Below the pieces are notes generated by a model. It searched no databases. It was not told the DNA's origin and saw only the letters and a program-made list of their open reading frames with translations. A DNA stretch of 64,000 nucleotides from DASZRZ01 sp963732925 (GTDB lineage: Bacteria; Acidobacteriota; Terriglobia; Terriglobales; Acidobacteriaceae), in NCBI GenBank assembly GCA_963732925.1, contig CAVTBJ010000012.1:372001-436000 (forward strand), in the 5' to 3' direction. Shown here piece by piece: positions 7,717 to 15,633 of the stretch. Each line of letters opens with the position of its first letter. Within the stretch, counting starts at the first letter, position 1. The translations under genes and the position numbers were made by a program.

Positions 7717-8178
7717 ATGAATCTGTCGAATCTAAGAGCTCCCAGGAAGTCCAGCGAGAAGCGCAAGCGGGTGGGGCGCGGCATGGGGTCGGGCATGGGC
7801 AAGACCTCGACGCGCGGCCACAAAGGCCAGGGATCGCGTTCCGGCTCGCGTCTGATGCGCGGTTTTGAAGGCGGGCAGATGCCTCTGCACCGGCGGCTGC
7901 CGAAGCGGGGTTTTACCAACATTTTCCGCACGGAATACTCGGTGGTGAACCTGCAGCAACTGGCGGCGCTGGGGGAAAGCGAGATCACCCCGGAACTGCT
8001 GCGCGCCAAGGGGTTGGTGAAAGGCAAGCTTCCGGTCAAGGTTCTGGGCAACGGGGAACTCTCGAGCGCGCTGAAGGTGCGGGCCGACCGGTTTTCCAAG
8101 TCGGCGCAGGAGAAGATCGCCAAGGCGGGCGGCACTGCCGAGGTAATTGCCGCGGCGCCGGCGGCTGAGGCAAAGTAA
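7717..8178 (+). CDS. rplO: 50S ribosomal protein L15
   Basis: Late-assembly large-subunit protein. The N-terminal NLSNLRAPRKSSEKRKRVGRG and the Gly/Arg-rich stretch GHKGQGSRSG are typical, as are the GFEGGQMPLHRRLPKRGF motif and a C-terminal domain ending in an Ala-rich tail. The 153 residues match the family. secY starts 67 bases on. Confidence 0.97.
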   Translation: MNLSNLRAPRKSSEKRKRVGRGMGSGMGKTSTRGHKGQGSRSGSRLMRGFEGGQMPLHRRLPKRGFTNIFRTEYSVVNLQQLAALGESEITPELLRAKGLVKGKLPVKVLGNGELSSALKVRADRFSKSAQEKIAKAGGTAEVIAAAPAAEAK

Positions 8179-8245
8179 GCGGACTCCTGAGCCAAGGAGG
8201 TGCGCCGTCCGGAGCTGGCGGGAGCGGCGCTGAGGTTATCGGTAC

Positions 8246-9643
8246 ATGCTGGAGAGATTAGCCAACATATTTCGGGTTCCCGACCTGCGCAAACGCATCC
8301 TGTTCACGCTGGGGATGCTGGCGGTATACCGCCTGGGCGGGCACATTCCGACGCCGGGAATCAATGCGGATCTGCTGCAGCAGTTCTTCCAGCAGAATCG
8401 CGGCACCTTCCTGGGCTTTGTGGACTTGTTCAGCGGAGGACAGCTTCGCCGGCTGACGGTTTTTGCCCTGGGCATCATGCCCTACATTACGGCCTCCATC
8501 ATTCTGCAGTTGCTGACCGTGGTCTACGAGCCGCTGGCGAAATTGCAGAAGGAAGGGGAGCTGGGGCGCAAGAAAATCACCGAGTGGACCCGTTACCTGA
8601 CGCTGCTGCTGTCCCTGATGCAGTCGTTTGGCATCGCCGTGACCCTGGAGCGGCAGACAGTCACGGGAGGAACTCCCTTTGTGACCACGCCGGGCTGGGG
8701 CTTTGTGGCCATGACGGTGCTGACGCTGACGACGGGCAGCGTCTTTGTGATGTGGCTGGGCGAGCAGATCACGGACCGGGGCATCGGCGAAGGCATGTCG
8801 CTGCTGATCTTTGCCGGCATTGTGGTGGGCCTGCCGAACGCCGTGGCCGACCTGGTGCACATGGCTCAGACTGGCGCCTGGGGAGCATTTACGGTCCCGG
8901 CGCTGGTGATGCTGATTGTGCTGATGATCGCGGTGGTGGCCTTCATCGTGTATGTGGAGCGCAGCGAGCGACGCATTCCGGTGCAATACGCCAAGAGGGT
9001 GGTAGGCCGCAAGGTGATGGGGGGCGGATCCACGCACCTGCCGTTGAGGGTGAACGCGGGCGGGGTGATGCCGGTGATTTTTGCCTCGTCGCTGCTGACC
9101 ATGCCGCAGACGGCGGGCTGGTTTCTGAAGGACAACCGCTATTTCGGGCCGCTGTTGCAGGCGCTGCAGTGGGGAGAGCCGCTGTACACCCTGCTTTACG
9201 CCGTGGGGATTGTCTTTTTCGCCTACTTCTACGTGTCGATCGTGTTCAACCCCAGCGAGGTTGCGGACAACATGCGGAAGTATGGCGGCTTCATTCCCGG
9301 GATCCGGCCGGGCAAGCGCACCGCCGACACCATCAACGAGATTCTGACCCGCATTACGCTGGTAGGGGGCTTGTACCTGATCCTGATCTCGGTGATTCCG
9401 GAATGGATGATCGCGGGCATCAAACTGAACCACCTGCCGGGAGCGCTGGGTACCTTCTTTGAACGCCTGCCGACGTGGGTGACCAATGGTCTGGGCGTAA
9501 CGTTTTATTTTGGCGGTACATCGTTGCTGATCGTGGTGGGGGTGGCAATCGACACGATTCAGCAGGTCGAGGCCCAGCTCATCATGCGCCACTACGAAGG
9601 CTTCACGCCGCGCAGTGGGCGGGTGCGCGGGCGCCGCTGGTAG
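8246..9643 (+). CDS. secY: Protein translocase subunit SecY
   Basis: Channel subunit of the Sec translocon in the cytoplasmic membrane. The 465 residues contain about ten hydrophobic segments. Hallmarks are RKRILFTLGMLAVYRLGGHIPTPG at the start, the plug-region G-rich turn, VYVERSERRIPVQYAKR before the large cytoplasmic loop, and PGIRPGKRTADTINEILTR near the C-terminal third. It is followed by adk, the usual order. Confidence 0.98.
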   Translation: MLERLANIFRVPDLRKRILFTLGMLAVYRLGGHIPTPGINADLLQQFFQQNRGTFLGFVDLFSGGQLRRLTVFALGIMPYITASIILQLLTVVYEPLAKLQKEGELGRKKITEWTRYLTLLLSLMQSFGIAVTLERQTVTGGTPFVTTPGWGFVAMTVLTLTTGSVFVMWLGEQITDRGIGEGMSLLIFAGIVVGLPNAVADLVHMAQTGAWGAFTVPALVMLIVLMIAVVAFIVYVERSERRIPVQYAKRVVGRKVMGGGSTHLPLRVNAGGVMPVIFASSLLTMPQTAGWFLKDNRYFGPLLQALQWGEPLYTLLYAVGIVFFAYFYVSIVFNPSEVADNMRKYGGFIPGIRPGKRTADTINEILTRITLVGGLYLILISVIPEWMIAGIKLNHLPGALGTFFERLPTWVTNGLGVTFYFGGTSLLIVVGVAIDTIQQVEAQLIMRHYEGFTPRSGRVRGRRW

Positions 9644-9751
9644 CGCTTGGTCCCGCGTTCGCGAGTTCTCGTGGTCCGCGGTCAGCAAACGAGAAACCAG
9701 GAATCTGCAGGCGGGACTCTGCACAATCGGAAACCAGGACCGGAATCGACG

Positions 9752-10474
9752 ATGAAATCAGGCGCCTTCGCCACCAACGCCAAGCTGGTCGCCGCAGGCC
9801 CCGTGGTCCTGTTAGGTCCTCCCGGGGCAGGGAAGGGAACGCAGGCCAAACGCTTGATGGCGCGGTACGTGGTGCCGCAGGTTTCGACCGGGGACATTTT
9901 GCGCGATCACGTGTTGCGGGGCACGCAACTGGGCGAAAAGGCGCGCGAGGTGATGGAGCGGGGATCGCTGGTGGAAGACAGCCTGGTGTGCGACATGGTG
10001 GCGGAGCGGCTGAACCGGCCTGACTGCCTGCGCGGGTTCATCCTGGACGGCTTTCCCAGGACGGTAGGGCAGGCGCAGTGGCTGGACCGCTACCTGCAGA
10101 CGCGACTGTTTGAAACCAATGGACTTAGGCCGGTTCCCCTGGTTGTGATCAGTATTGAGGTGGGATACAATGAATTGTTGCGTCGTTTGGCTGGACGCCG
10201 TTGTTGTCCCACCTGCGGGCGGATCTACAACATGAACTTTCAGCCTCCCCGCGAAAATGAGCGTTGCGATCTGGATGGTTCCAAGCTGGTGATTCGCCGC
10301 GACGATCGTGAAGAAGTGATCTCCGAGCGATTGAAGGCTTATGAGAGGCAGACCTTGCCGCTGGTGGAATACTATCGCGCGCAGGGACGGCTGCATGAGG
10401 TGGACGGAACCCAGCCGATGGAAGCGGTGATGGACAAGGCGATGAGCATTATCGAGAATGGCAATCGTTTATAA
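9752..10474 (+). CDS. adk: Adenylate kinase
   Basis: Interconverts ATP, AMP and ADP. The P-loop GPPGAGKGTQAKRL (about residues 20-33) and the AMP-site STGDILRDHVLRGTQLG are present, as is FILDGFPRTVGQAQWLD. The lid has four Cys-type positions (CCPTCGRIYN ... C), suggesting a zinc-containing lid. The open frame starts at 9647, but the ATG at 9752 leaves only about 18 residues before the P-loop strand and is preferred; 240 residues. It overlaps map by 17 bases. Confidence 0.94.
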   Translation: MKSGAFATNAKLVAAGPVVLLGPPGAGKGTQAKRLMARYVVPQVSTGDILRDHVLRGTQLGEKAREVMERGSLVEDSLVCDMVAERLNRPDCLRGFILDGFPRTVGQAQWLDRYLQTRLFETNGLRPVPLVVISIEVGYNELLRRLAGRRCCPTCGRIYNMNFQPPRENERCDLDGSKLVIRRDDREEVISERLKAYERQTLPLVEYYRAQGRLHEVDGTQPMEAVMDKAMSIIENGNRL

Positions 10475-11211
10475 GTCCGCTGCGGAACTCGCAAGGATGC
10501 GGCGCAGTGGCCACATCGTCCGGCAGGTCCTCGACAGCCTCAAGGAGATGGTGAAGCCCGGCGTCACCACCATGGACCTGGAGCGCGCGGCCGAGGACAA
10601 GATTCGGGAGCTGGGCGCAAAGCCTGCATTCAAGGGGTACTATGATTATCCCTGTGTGCTGTGCACGTCGATCAACAATGAAATTGTGCACGGGATTCCT
10701 TCCGACCGGCGGAGTGCTGAAGGCGGGAGACATTGTCTCCCTCGACTGCGGAGTGGTGCTGGACGGCTATTATGGGGATGCCGCTGTTACCGTGCCGGTG
10801 AACAATCACCTGGACGAGACGGTCAAGCGCCTGCTGGAAGTGACGGAAGCGTCGCTATATCGAGCCATCGAGCAGATGCGCACGGGCAACACCCTGGGAG
10901 ATGTGGGTGCAGCCGTGCAGGAGCTGGTGGAAGCCAACGGGTTTAGCGTGGTTCGCGAGTTTGTGGGTCATGGCATCGGCACCAGGCTGCACGAAGAGCC
11001 TCAAGTCCCGAATTACGGGGTGCGGGGACAGGGGGCGCGTTTGCGGCCCGGCATGGTGCTGGCCATCGAGCCCATGGTGAATGCCGGGGGCCCGGGAGCG
11101 CGGCTGCTGGAGGACCAGTGGACGGCGGTGACCACGGACGGCAGCTACAGCGCGCATTTTGAGCACAGTGTGGCGGTCACCGACGATGGCCCCATGATTT
11201 TGACGGCATAG
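10458..11211 (+). CDS. map: Type I methionine aminopeptidase (one-base frame break)
   Basis: Removes the initiator methionine from nascent proteins. The first part (IVYKSAAELARMRRSGHIVRQ through CVLCTSINNEIVHGIPSDRR) is in the frame of ATG 10458. The rest (VLKAGDIVSLDCGVVLDGYYGDAAVTVPV to FEHSVAVTDDGPMILTA) is in the next frame. One surplus base close to 10711-10713 explains it. Metal-ligand residues are visible: D in SLDCG, D in GDAAVT, H in GHGIGTRLHEEP, E in AIEPMV and E in FEHSV. Corrected length is about 250 residues, normal for the family. Confidence 0.94.
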
Positions 11212-11269
11212 CGGCAGGAAATTCGAGTTACGGGAAGCTGCATTTCAAGCAGCGATCCGCAAGGAGTTC

Positions 11270-11488
11270 ATGAGTAAGGAAGACGCGATTGAGGTGATGG
11301 CAGTGGTGGTGGAGCCGCTGCCCAATGCGCTGTTTCGGGTGGAACTGGAAAACAAGCATCAGGTGCTGGCGCATGTTTCCGGCAAGATGCGAAAGAACTT
11401 CATCCGTATTTTGCCGGGTGACCGGGTGGCGGTGGAGTTGTCACCTTACGATCTGACCCGGGGACGGATTGTGTACCGCTACAAGTAA
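11270..11488 (+). CDS. infA: Translation initiation factor IF-1
   Basis: S1-like OB-fold factor that occupies the ribosomal A site during initiation. The 72 residues show the family's EDAIEVMAVVVEPLPNALFRVEL opening, then HVSGKMRKNFIRILPGDRVAVELSPYDLTRGRIVYR. GGAG stands just before the ATG. It sits in the expected position between map and rpmJ. Confidence 0.98.
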   Translation: MSKEDAIEVMAVVVEPLPNALFRVELENKHQVLAHVSGKMRKNFIRILPGDRVAVELSPYDLTRGRIVYRYK

Positions 11489-11642
11489 CGCTGGTTTCTG
11501 CAGCGTCTGAGCCATGGGACGCGATCCTGGGCGGGGCGGGCGCAGCGGGCGAAGTCGAAGGACCTCTAAGAACGCGGTCTTGCAAGCCTCTCTGCGAGTA
11601 TCTCTGGGGCTCAAGCCGCAAGAAATGCATGGCCGGTAAATC

Positions 11643-11660
11643 GCAGGCCTGAAGGCCGGC
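11643..11660. repeat. Palindromic repeat (GCAGGC..GCCxGC family), copy 1
   Basis: GCAGGCCTGAAGGCCGGC, followed by GCCGCCGG, in the infA-rpmJ spacer. The stem is CCT/AGG, where other copies have CAT/ATG or GCTT/AAGC, so the pairing is kept while the sequence changes. A GGCTCAAGCCG-like piece precedes it at about 11607. Confidence 0.6.
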
Positions 11661-11697
11661 GCCGCCGGATCAAAAATGTGGACTGGACGAAAACGAG

Positions 11698-11811
11698 ATG
11701 AAGGTTCGGGCATCGGTAAAAAAGATTTGCGATAAGTGCAAGGTCATCCACCGGCAGGGAGTGGTGCGGGTGATCTGCGAGAATCCCAAGCACAAGCAGC
11801 GGCAGGGATAA
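11698..11811 (+). CDS. rpmJ: 50S ribosomal protein L36
   Basis: The smallest ribosomal protein, 37 residues: MKVRASVKKICDKCKVIHRQ, then GVVRVICENPKHKQRQG. The ligand set C11, C14, C27 and H32 is complete, so this is the zinc-binding form. A purine-rich ACGAG precedes the ATG. It closes the spc-type part; rpsM follows after a repeat-filled 110-base spacer. Confidence 0.97.
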   Translation: MKVRASVKKICDKCKVIHRQGVVRVICENPKHKQRQG

Positions 11812-11812
11812 G

Positions 11813-11908
11813 AAAATTGGAAAATTGCGGAATTAAGAAATTGCGGAATTGAGCACGCGGCGCTTGAGCGTGAGATCAATTCCTCGATTCGGAAGTTCCG
11901 CAATTCGG
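11813..11908. repeat. AATTG-type spacer repeat, rpmJ-rpsM
   Basis: Direct words GAAAATTGCGGAATTAAG and AAATTGCGGAATTGAG are followed by inverted counterparts (CAATTCCTCGATTC, TTCCGCAATTCGGC) around the centre 11858-11870. The arms could form a long imperfect hairpin inside the operon mRNA. Fourth copy of the spacer family in the ribosomal cluster. Confidence 0.6.
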
Positions 11909-11921
11909 CGATGAGGAGATT

Positions 11922-12308
11922 ATGGCTCGTATTGCAGGCGTGGACCTTCCGCGCAACAAGCACACCAGGATCGCACTGACCTACATCTACGGCATTGGCC
12001 AGCCGCGCGCGGCCAGCATTTGCCAGGCGGCCAATGTGGAAGCCGAGAAGAAGATTCAGGACCTGAGTGACGATGAAGTGAACCGCATCCGCCAGGTGAT
12101 CGAGACGCAAGGGGATGTCGAAGGCGATCTCCGCAAAGACGTTTCGATGCACATCAAGCGGCTGATCGAAATCGGTTCCTACCGGGGATACCGTCACCGC
12201 CGCAGTCTTCCGGTGCGGGGACAGCGCACGCACACCAACGCGCGCACCCGCAAGGGGCCGCGCAAGGGCACGGTGCCGGGCAAGAAAAAGGCGTCGGCCA
12301 AGACATAA
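11922..12308 (+). CDS. rpsM: 30S ribosomal protein S13
   Basis: Head protein that contacts P-site tRNA through its C-terminal tail. The 128 residues include MARIAGVDLPRNKHTRIALTY, a helix-hairpin-helix (YIYGIGQPRAASIC) and GSYRGYRHRRSLPVRGQRTH. The basic tail RKGPRKGTVPGKKKASAK ends it. First gene of the alpha-type segment. Confidence 0.98.
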   Translation: MARIAGVDLPRNKHTRIALTYIYGIGQPRAASICQAANVEAEKKIQDLSDDEVNRIRQVIETQGDVEGDLRKDVSMHIKRLIEIGSYRGYRHRRSLPVRGQRTHTNARTRKGPRKGTVPGKKKASAKT

Positions 12309-12420
12309 GGCATTTCTCGTTTCCGGTTTTCGTTCCCGAGAATGGGGACGGAAATGGGGAGGCGAGAGGTCGAGGAACGGGAAACCGGACACCAGAAACC
12401 GGGAAGGCAGAGAGCGAGAG

Positions 12421-12843
12421 ATGGCAAAAGCACAGGGCGCCGGCGGCGCCGATAAAAAAGGCAAGCGGAAGCAGTTCAAGCGCCGTGAGCGCAGGAATGT
12501 TCCCTACGGGGTGGTGCATATCCAGGCCTCGTTCAACAACACCATTGTGACCATCTCCGACGGCGAAGGAAACACGCTGTCATGGAAGAGTTCGGGTTCG
12601 CTGGGGTTCCGCGGGTCGCGCAAGGGAACACCGTTTGCGGCGCAGCAGGCGGCCATGAACGCCGCCAACCAGGCGCGTGAGCACGGCGTCCGCACGGTGG
12701 AAGTGCGGGTGAGCGGGCCGGGATCGGGACGCGAGTCGGCGATCCGGGCTTTGTCGGCCGCGGGAATGGAAGTGCGGAACATCAAGGACGTGACGCCCAT
12801 TCCGCACAACGGCTGCCGTCCGCCGAAGCGGCGTAGAGTTTAG
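12421..12843 (+). CDS. rpsK: 30S ribosomal protein S11
   Basis: Platform protein of the 30S subunit. The 140 residues contain GVVHIQASFNNTIVTISDGEGN and WKSSGSLGFRGSRKGTPFAAQQA, and end with the classic DVTPIPHNGCRPPKRRRV. A short basic N-terminal arm (KKGKRKQFKRRERRN) precedes the fold, as in many bacteria. Confidence 0.98.
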   Translation: MAKAQGAGGADKKGKRKQFKRRERRNVPYGVVHIQASFNNTIVTISDGEGNTLSWKSSGSLGFRGSRKGTPFAAQQAAMNAANQAREHGVRTVEVRVSGPGSGRESAIRALSAAGMEVRNIKDVTPIPHNGCRPPKRRRV

Positions 12844-12856
12844 TCTCAATTTCGGG

Positions 12857-12888
12857 TTTCAGTTTCAGGTTTGGATTTGAAACTGAAA
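12857..12888 (+). promoter_or_regulatory. Perfect hairpin in the rpsK-rpsD leader region
   Basis: TTTCAGTTTCA at 12857-12867 pairs exactly with TGAAACTGAAA at 12878-12888 across a 10-base loop. It is A/T-rich in a GC-rich operon and lies 78 bases before the TTG start of rpsD. S4 is the known translational regulator of alpha operons in other bacteria, so an autoregulatory role can be imagined. There is no direct evidence, and the stem could equally be a spacer repeat. Confidence 0.35.
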
Positions 12889-12965
12889 TTTGAAACCGGA
12901 ACTGTTTTTCACCGGGAAGAAGGGATGGCCAATCCCGTAAACCGGTTGTTACAAGGAGAAGGAAA

Positions 12966-13595
12966 TTGGCACGTTATAAGGACGCAGTCTGCCGCCTTTG
13001 CCGTCGCGAAGGCATGAAGTTGTTCCTCAAGGGCGCGAAGTGTTTTACCGACAAGTGCCCGATCGAGAAGCGGAATTTTGCTCCCGGACAGCACGGCAAG
13101 GACCGCAAAGCCAAAATTGTGGGCTACGGCCTGCAGCTTCGTGAGAAGCAAAAAGCCAAGCGCATTTACTTTGTCGGAGAAGGCCAGTTCCGCAACTACT
13201 ACGAAGAGGCCACGACCGCCAAGGGCGTGACCGGCGAATTGCTTCTGCAGCAACTGGAGCGTCGGCTGGACAACGCGGTATACCGCCTGGGGCTGGCGAC
13301 TTCCCGCCGCCAGGCGCGGCAGTTCGTGCGCCACGGTCACATCCAGGTGAATGGGCGCAAGGTGGACATCCCCTCCTACGAGTTGAAGGCGGGGGACGAA
13401 ATCGCGGTGCGCGAGGGCAGCCGCAAGCTGGATGCAATTCTGCAGGCCGTGGAATACAACAGCCACCAGCCGCTTCCGGGATGGATGGAATTCAATCGCG
13501 AGGCCTTGCAAGGCCGCCTGATGACGCTGCCACGGCGCGATGAGATCAATTTGCCGGTCAACGAGCAACTGATCGTCGAGTTGTATTCGAAATAA
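12966..13595 (+). CDS. rpsD: 30S ribosomal protein S4 (TTG start, zinc type)
   Basis: Primary 16S rRNA binder that nucleates 30S assembly. I chose the TTG at 12966 because it follows AAGGAGAAGG and gives MARYKDAVCRLCRREGMKL, the exact family start. Cysteines at 9, 12, 26 and 31 form the zinc site of the C+ type of S4. The S4 domain (RLDNAVYRLGLATSRRQARQ, FVRHGHIQVNG) follows. The 209 residues match the family. Confidence 0.97.
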   Translation: MARYKDAVCRLCRREGMKLFLKGAKCFTDKCPIEKRNFAPGQHGKDRKAKIVGYGLQLREKQKAKRIYFVGEGQFRNYYEEATTAKGVTGELLLQQLERRLDNAVYRLGLATSRRQARQFVRHGHIQVNGRKVDIPSYELKAGDEIAVREGSRKLDAILQAVEYNSHQPLPGWMEFNREALQGRLMTLPRRDEINLPVNEQLIVELYSK

Positions 13596-13745
13596 GAGAG
13601 TTCCGCCCGGGCCGCGGCTCTGCCGTGGCCGGGGCTGAAGTGCAGGCCACATTTCGAGCCGGATCCGCCGGCGCACGGCACAGAACCCGAGCAAGGCCTG
13701 CGGGGGAGCCGCCGCCGAGCAGCATGGCCGAAGGAGAAGCAAGCG

Positions 13746-14783
13746 ATGGTTCTATGGAAAGGTTTTCAGAAACCCAAGCGTCTGGCGACAGATACCGAGA
13801 CGCTCAACGAAAAGTACGGCCGCTTCTGGGCGCAGCCCTTCGAGCGCGGCTTCGGCACCACCATTGGCAACGCGCTGCGGCGGGTTCTGCTGTCGTCGAT
13901 TGAGGGCGCGGCCGTTACCGCGGTCAAGATCGAAGGCGTGCTGCACGAATTCCAGTCCCTTCCGGGAGTGGTGGAGGATGCGACCGACATCATCCTGAAC
14001 CTGAAGCAGGTGCCATTCAAGCTGAACGGGGAGGGTCCGAAGGCGATCTACCTGCGGGCGGAGCAGCCCGGGGTGGTGACCAGCAGCATGATCGAGGCCG
14101 ACGCCGACGTGGAAGTGCTGGACCCAGATGTTTACATCGCGACCGTCAGCGAAGGTGGCAAGCTCGACATGGAAATGCGCCTGAAGCGGGGACGGGGCTA
14201 CATCTCGGCCGACAAGAATTTTGACGAAGACCTGGGAATCGGGTTTATTCCCATCGACTCGGTGCACTCGCCGGTGCGCAAGTGCAATTACACGGTGGAA
14301 GCCGCCCGCCTGGGCCAGATTACTGATTACGACAAATTGAACCTGGAAGTGTGGACCAACGGCTCGGTGACTCCGGCGGATGCCATCGGGTTGGCGGCGA
14401 AGTTGCTGAAGGACCATATGAACATCTTCATCAACTTCGAGGAAGAGCTGGAAACGGCAGCCAGCGATGATTCGCGCAAGCCGGAAATCCGCAATGAGAA
14501 CCTGAACCGGTCGGTGGAGGAACTGGAGCTTTCCGTGCGCAGCTACAACTGCCTGAAGAACGCGAATATCCAGAGTATCGGCGAGCTGGTGCAGAAGACC
14601 GAAAGCGAAATGCTGAAGACCAAAAACTTCGGCCGCAAGTCGCTGAACGAGATCAAGGAAATTCTCTCGACCATGGGACTGTCGCTGGGGATGAAGATCG
14701 ACGAGCACGGCAACGCCGTGCCTGGCGCGCCTCAGCCCCCGATCCCGGCGAGCGCCTTCGGGCCGTTCGACATGGAAGAGTAA
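13746..14783 (+). CDS. rpoA: DNA-directed RNA polymerase subunit alpha
   Basis: Assembly platform of RNA polymerase. The N-terminal domain holds ERGFGTTIGNALRRVLLSS (about residues 38-56) and the dimer-forming region. After a linker (about residue 245), the C-terminal domain carries LELSVRSYNCLKNANIQSIGEL and TKNFGRKSLNEIKEIL, the DNA- and activator-binding helix-hairpin-helix. The 345 residues are within family range. The ATG lies in AGGAGAAGCAAGCGATG. Confidence 0.98.
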   Translation: MVLWKGFQKPKRLATDTETLNEKYGRFWAQPFERGFGTTIGNALRRVLLSSIEGAAVTAVKIEGVLHEFQSLPGVVEDATDIILNLKQVPFKLNGEGPKAIYLRAEQPGVVTSSMIEADADVEVLDPDVYIATVSEGGKLDMEMRLKRGRGYISADKNFDEDLGIGFIPIDSVHSPVRKCNYTVEAARLGQITDYDKLNLEVWTNGSVTPADAIGLAAKLLKDHMNIFINFEEELETAASDDSRKPEIRNENLNRSVEELELSVRSYNCLKNANIQSIGELVQKTESEMLKTKNFGRKSLNEIKEILSTMGLSLGMKIDEHGNAVPGAPQPPIPASAFGPFDMEE

Positions 14784-14786
14784 CTT

Positions 14787-14821
14787 TGCGGGGAGCGGCC
14801 GTGGCCGCGCCCCGCATTTTT
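14787..14821 (+). terminator. Hairpin with T-run between rpoA and rplQ
   Basis: TGCGGGG (14787-14793) and GCGGCC (14795-14800) pair with GGCCGC (14803-14808) and CCCCGCA (14810-14816), with single mismatched bases between the two stem segments. TTTTT follows at once (14817-14821). It has the form of an intrinsic terminator but sits between two genes normally co-transcribed, so it may work as a partial terminator or attenuator. Confidence 0.7.
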
Positions 14822-14898
14822 ATCGATTTGCCTGTTTGCTGCCGGGAAAAGAAAAACCGAGTCCGGCACGGGAATTTACGATCAGGAACTGACACGTC

Positions 14899-15408
14899 AT
14901 GCGTCATCTTAAAGCAGGAACAAAACTGGGACGGAACACTTCCCACCGGCGCGCGCTGCTGCGCAATCTGGTGACGTCCCTCATCATGGAAGAGCGCATC
15001 GAGACCACCGTGCCCAAGGCCAAGGCGATGCGTCCGCTCGTGGAGCGGATGATTACCCTGGGCAAGCGTGGCGATCTGAACGCGCGCCGCCAGGCTGCGG
15101 GGTTTCTGATGACCCGCGAGGCAGTGGACAAGCTGTTCGCCACCGTGTCTCCGCGCATGGGTGACCGCAATGGAGGCTATCTGCGAATCCTGCATTCGGG
15201 CTGGCAGAAGGGAAATGGCGCCGACTTGGCCATCATTGAACTGATGGGGAGCGAGCAGGTAATTGCGGAAAAGCACAAGAAGCGTGCCGAAGCCCGCGCC
15301 AAACGCGCGGAAGAAGCACGCAAAGCCATGGAGGAAGCCGAAGCCCAGGCGGGCGCGGGTGGGGAGACTCCGCCGGCCGGCGAGGCCGAACCGGAGGGCG
15401 AGAAGTAG
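14899..15408 (+). CDS. rplQ: 50S ribosomal protein L17 with charged C-terminal extension
   Basis: Large-subunit protein near the exit tunnel. The core of about 117 residues is canonical: MRHLKAGTKLGRNTSHRRAL, TTVPKAKAMRPLVERMITLGKRG and NGGYLRILHSGWQKGNGADLAIIELM, each in order. About 45 extra residues follow, first basic-helical (KKRAEARAKRAEEARKAMEE) and then acidic with Gly and Pro. Last gene of the ribosomal cluster. Confidence 0.97.
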   Translation: MRHLKAGTKLGRNTSHRRALLRNLVTSLIMEERIETTVPKAKAMRPLVERMITLGKRGDLNARRQAAGFLMTREAVDKLFATVSPRMGDRNGGYLRILHSGWQKGNGADLAIIELMGSEQVIAEKHKKRAEARAKRAEEARKAMEEAEAQAGAGGETPPAGEAEPEGEK

Positions 15409-15440
15409 GCTCCCGCTCACCTACGTTGTGGTGTTTTCCG

Positions 15441-15475
15441 AAGCTCGGCCACCCGTGGCCGGGCTTTTGTTTTTC
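15441..15475 (+). terminator. Intrinsic terminator after rplQ
   Basis: AAGCTCGGCCA (15441-15451) pairs with TGGCCGGGCTT (15456-15466), with one mismatched or wobble position, around a CCCG loop. TTTTGTTTTT follows. It marks the end of the ribosomal super-operon. Confidence 0.8.
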
Positions 15476-15633
15476 CAGCCTTGGTGTCAGGTGTCTATTT
15501 GCAGATCAGCAACCTGGTTCCGGGCTGAAAACGGAAACGCGGGAAGCAGCCCGGCTATCGAGGACCGCAACTTTTCCCCCAAGCCTGCGTTTGCATGCGT
15601 GGGGCAAGTTTGAAAAGGGAATTAGGAGAAATT

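Noticed and set aside
8258..9724. 488-codon minus-strand frame over secY
   Set aside because: Shadow of SecY with implausible His/Gln/Arg composition.
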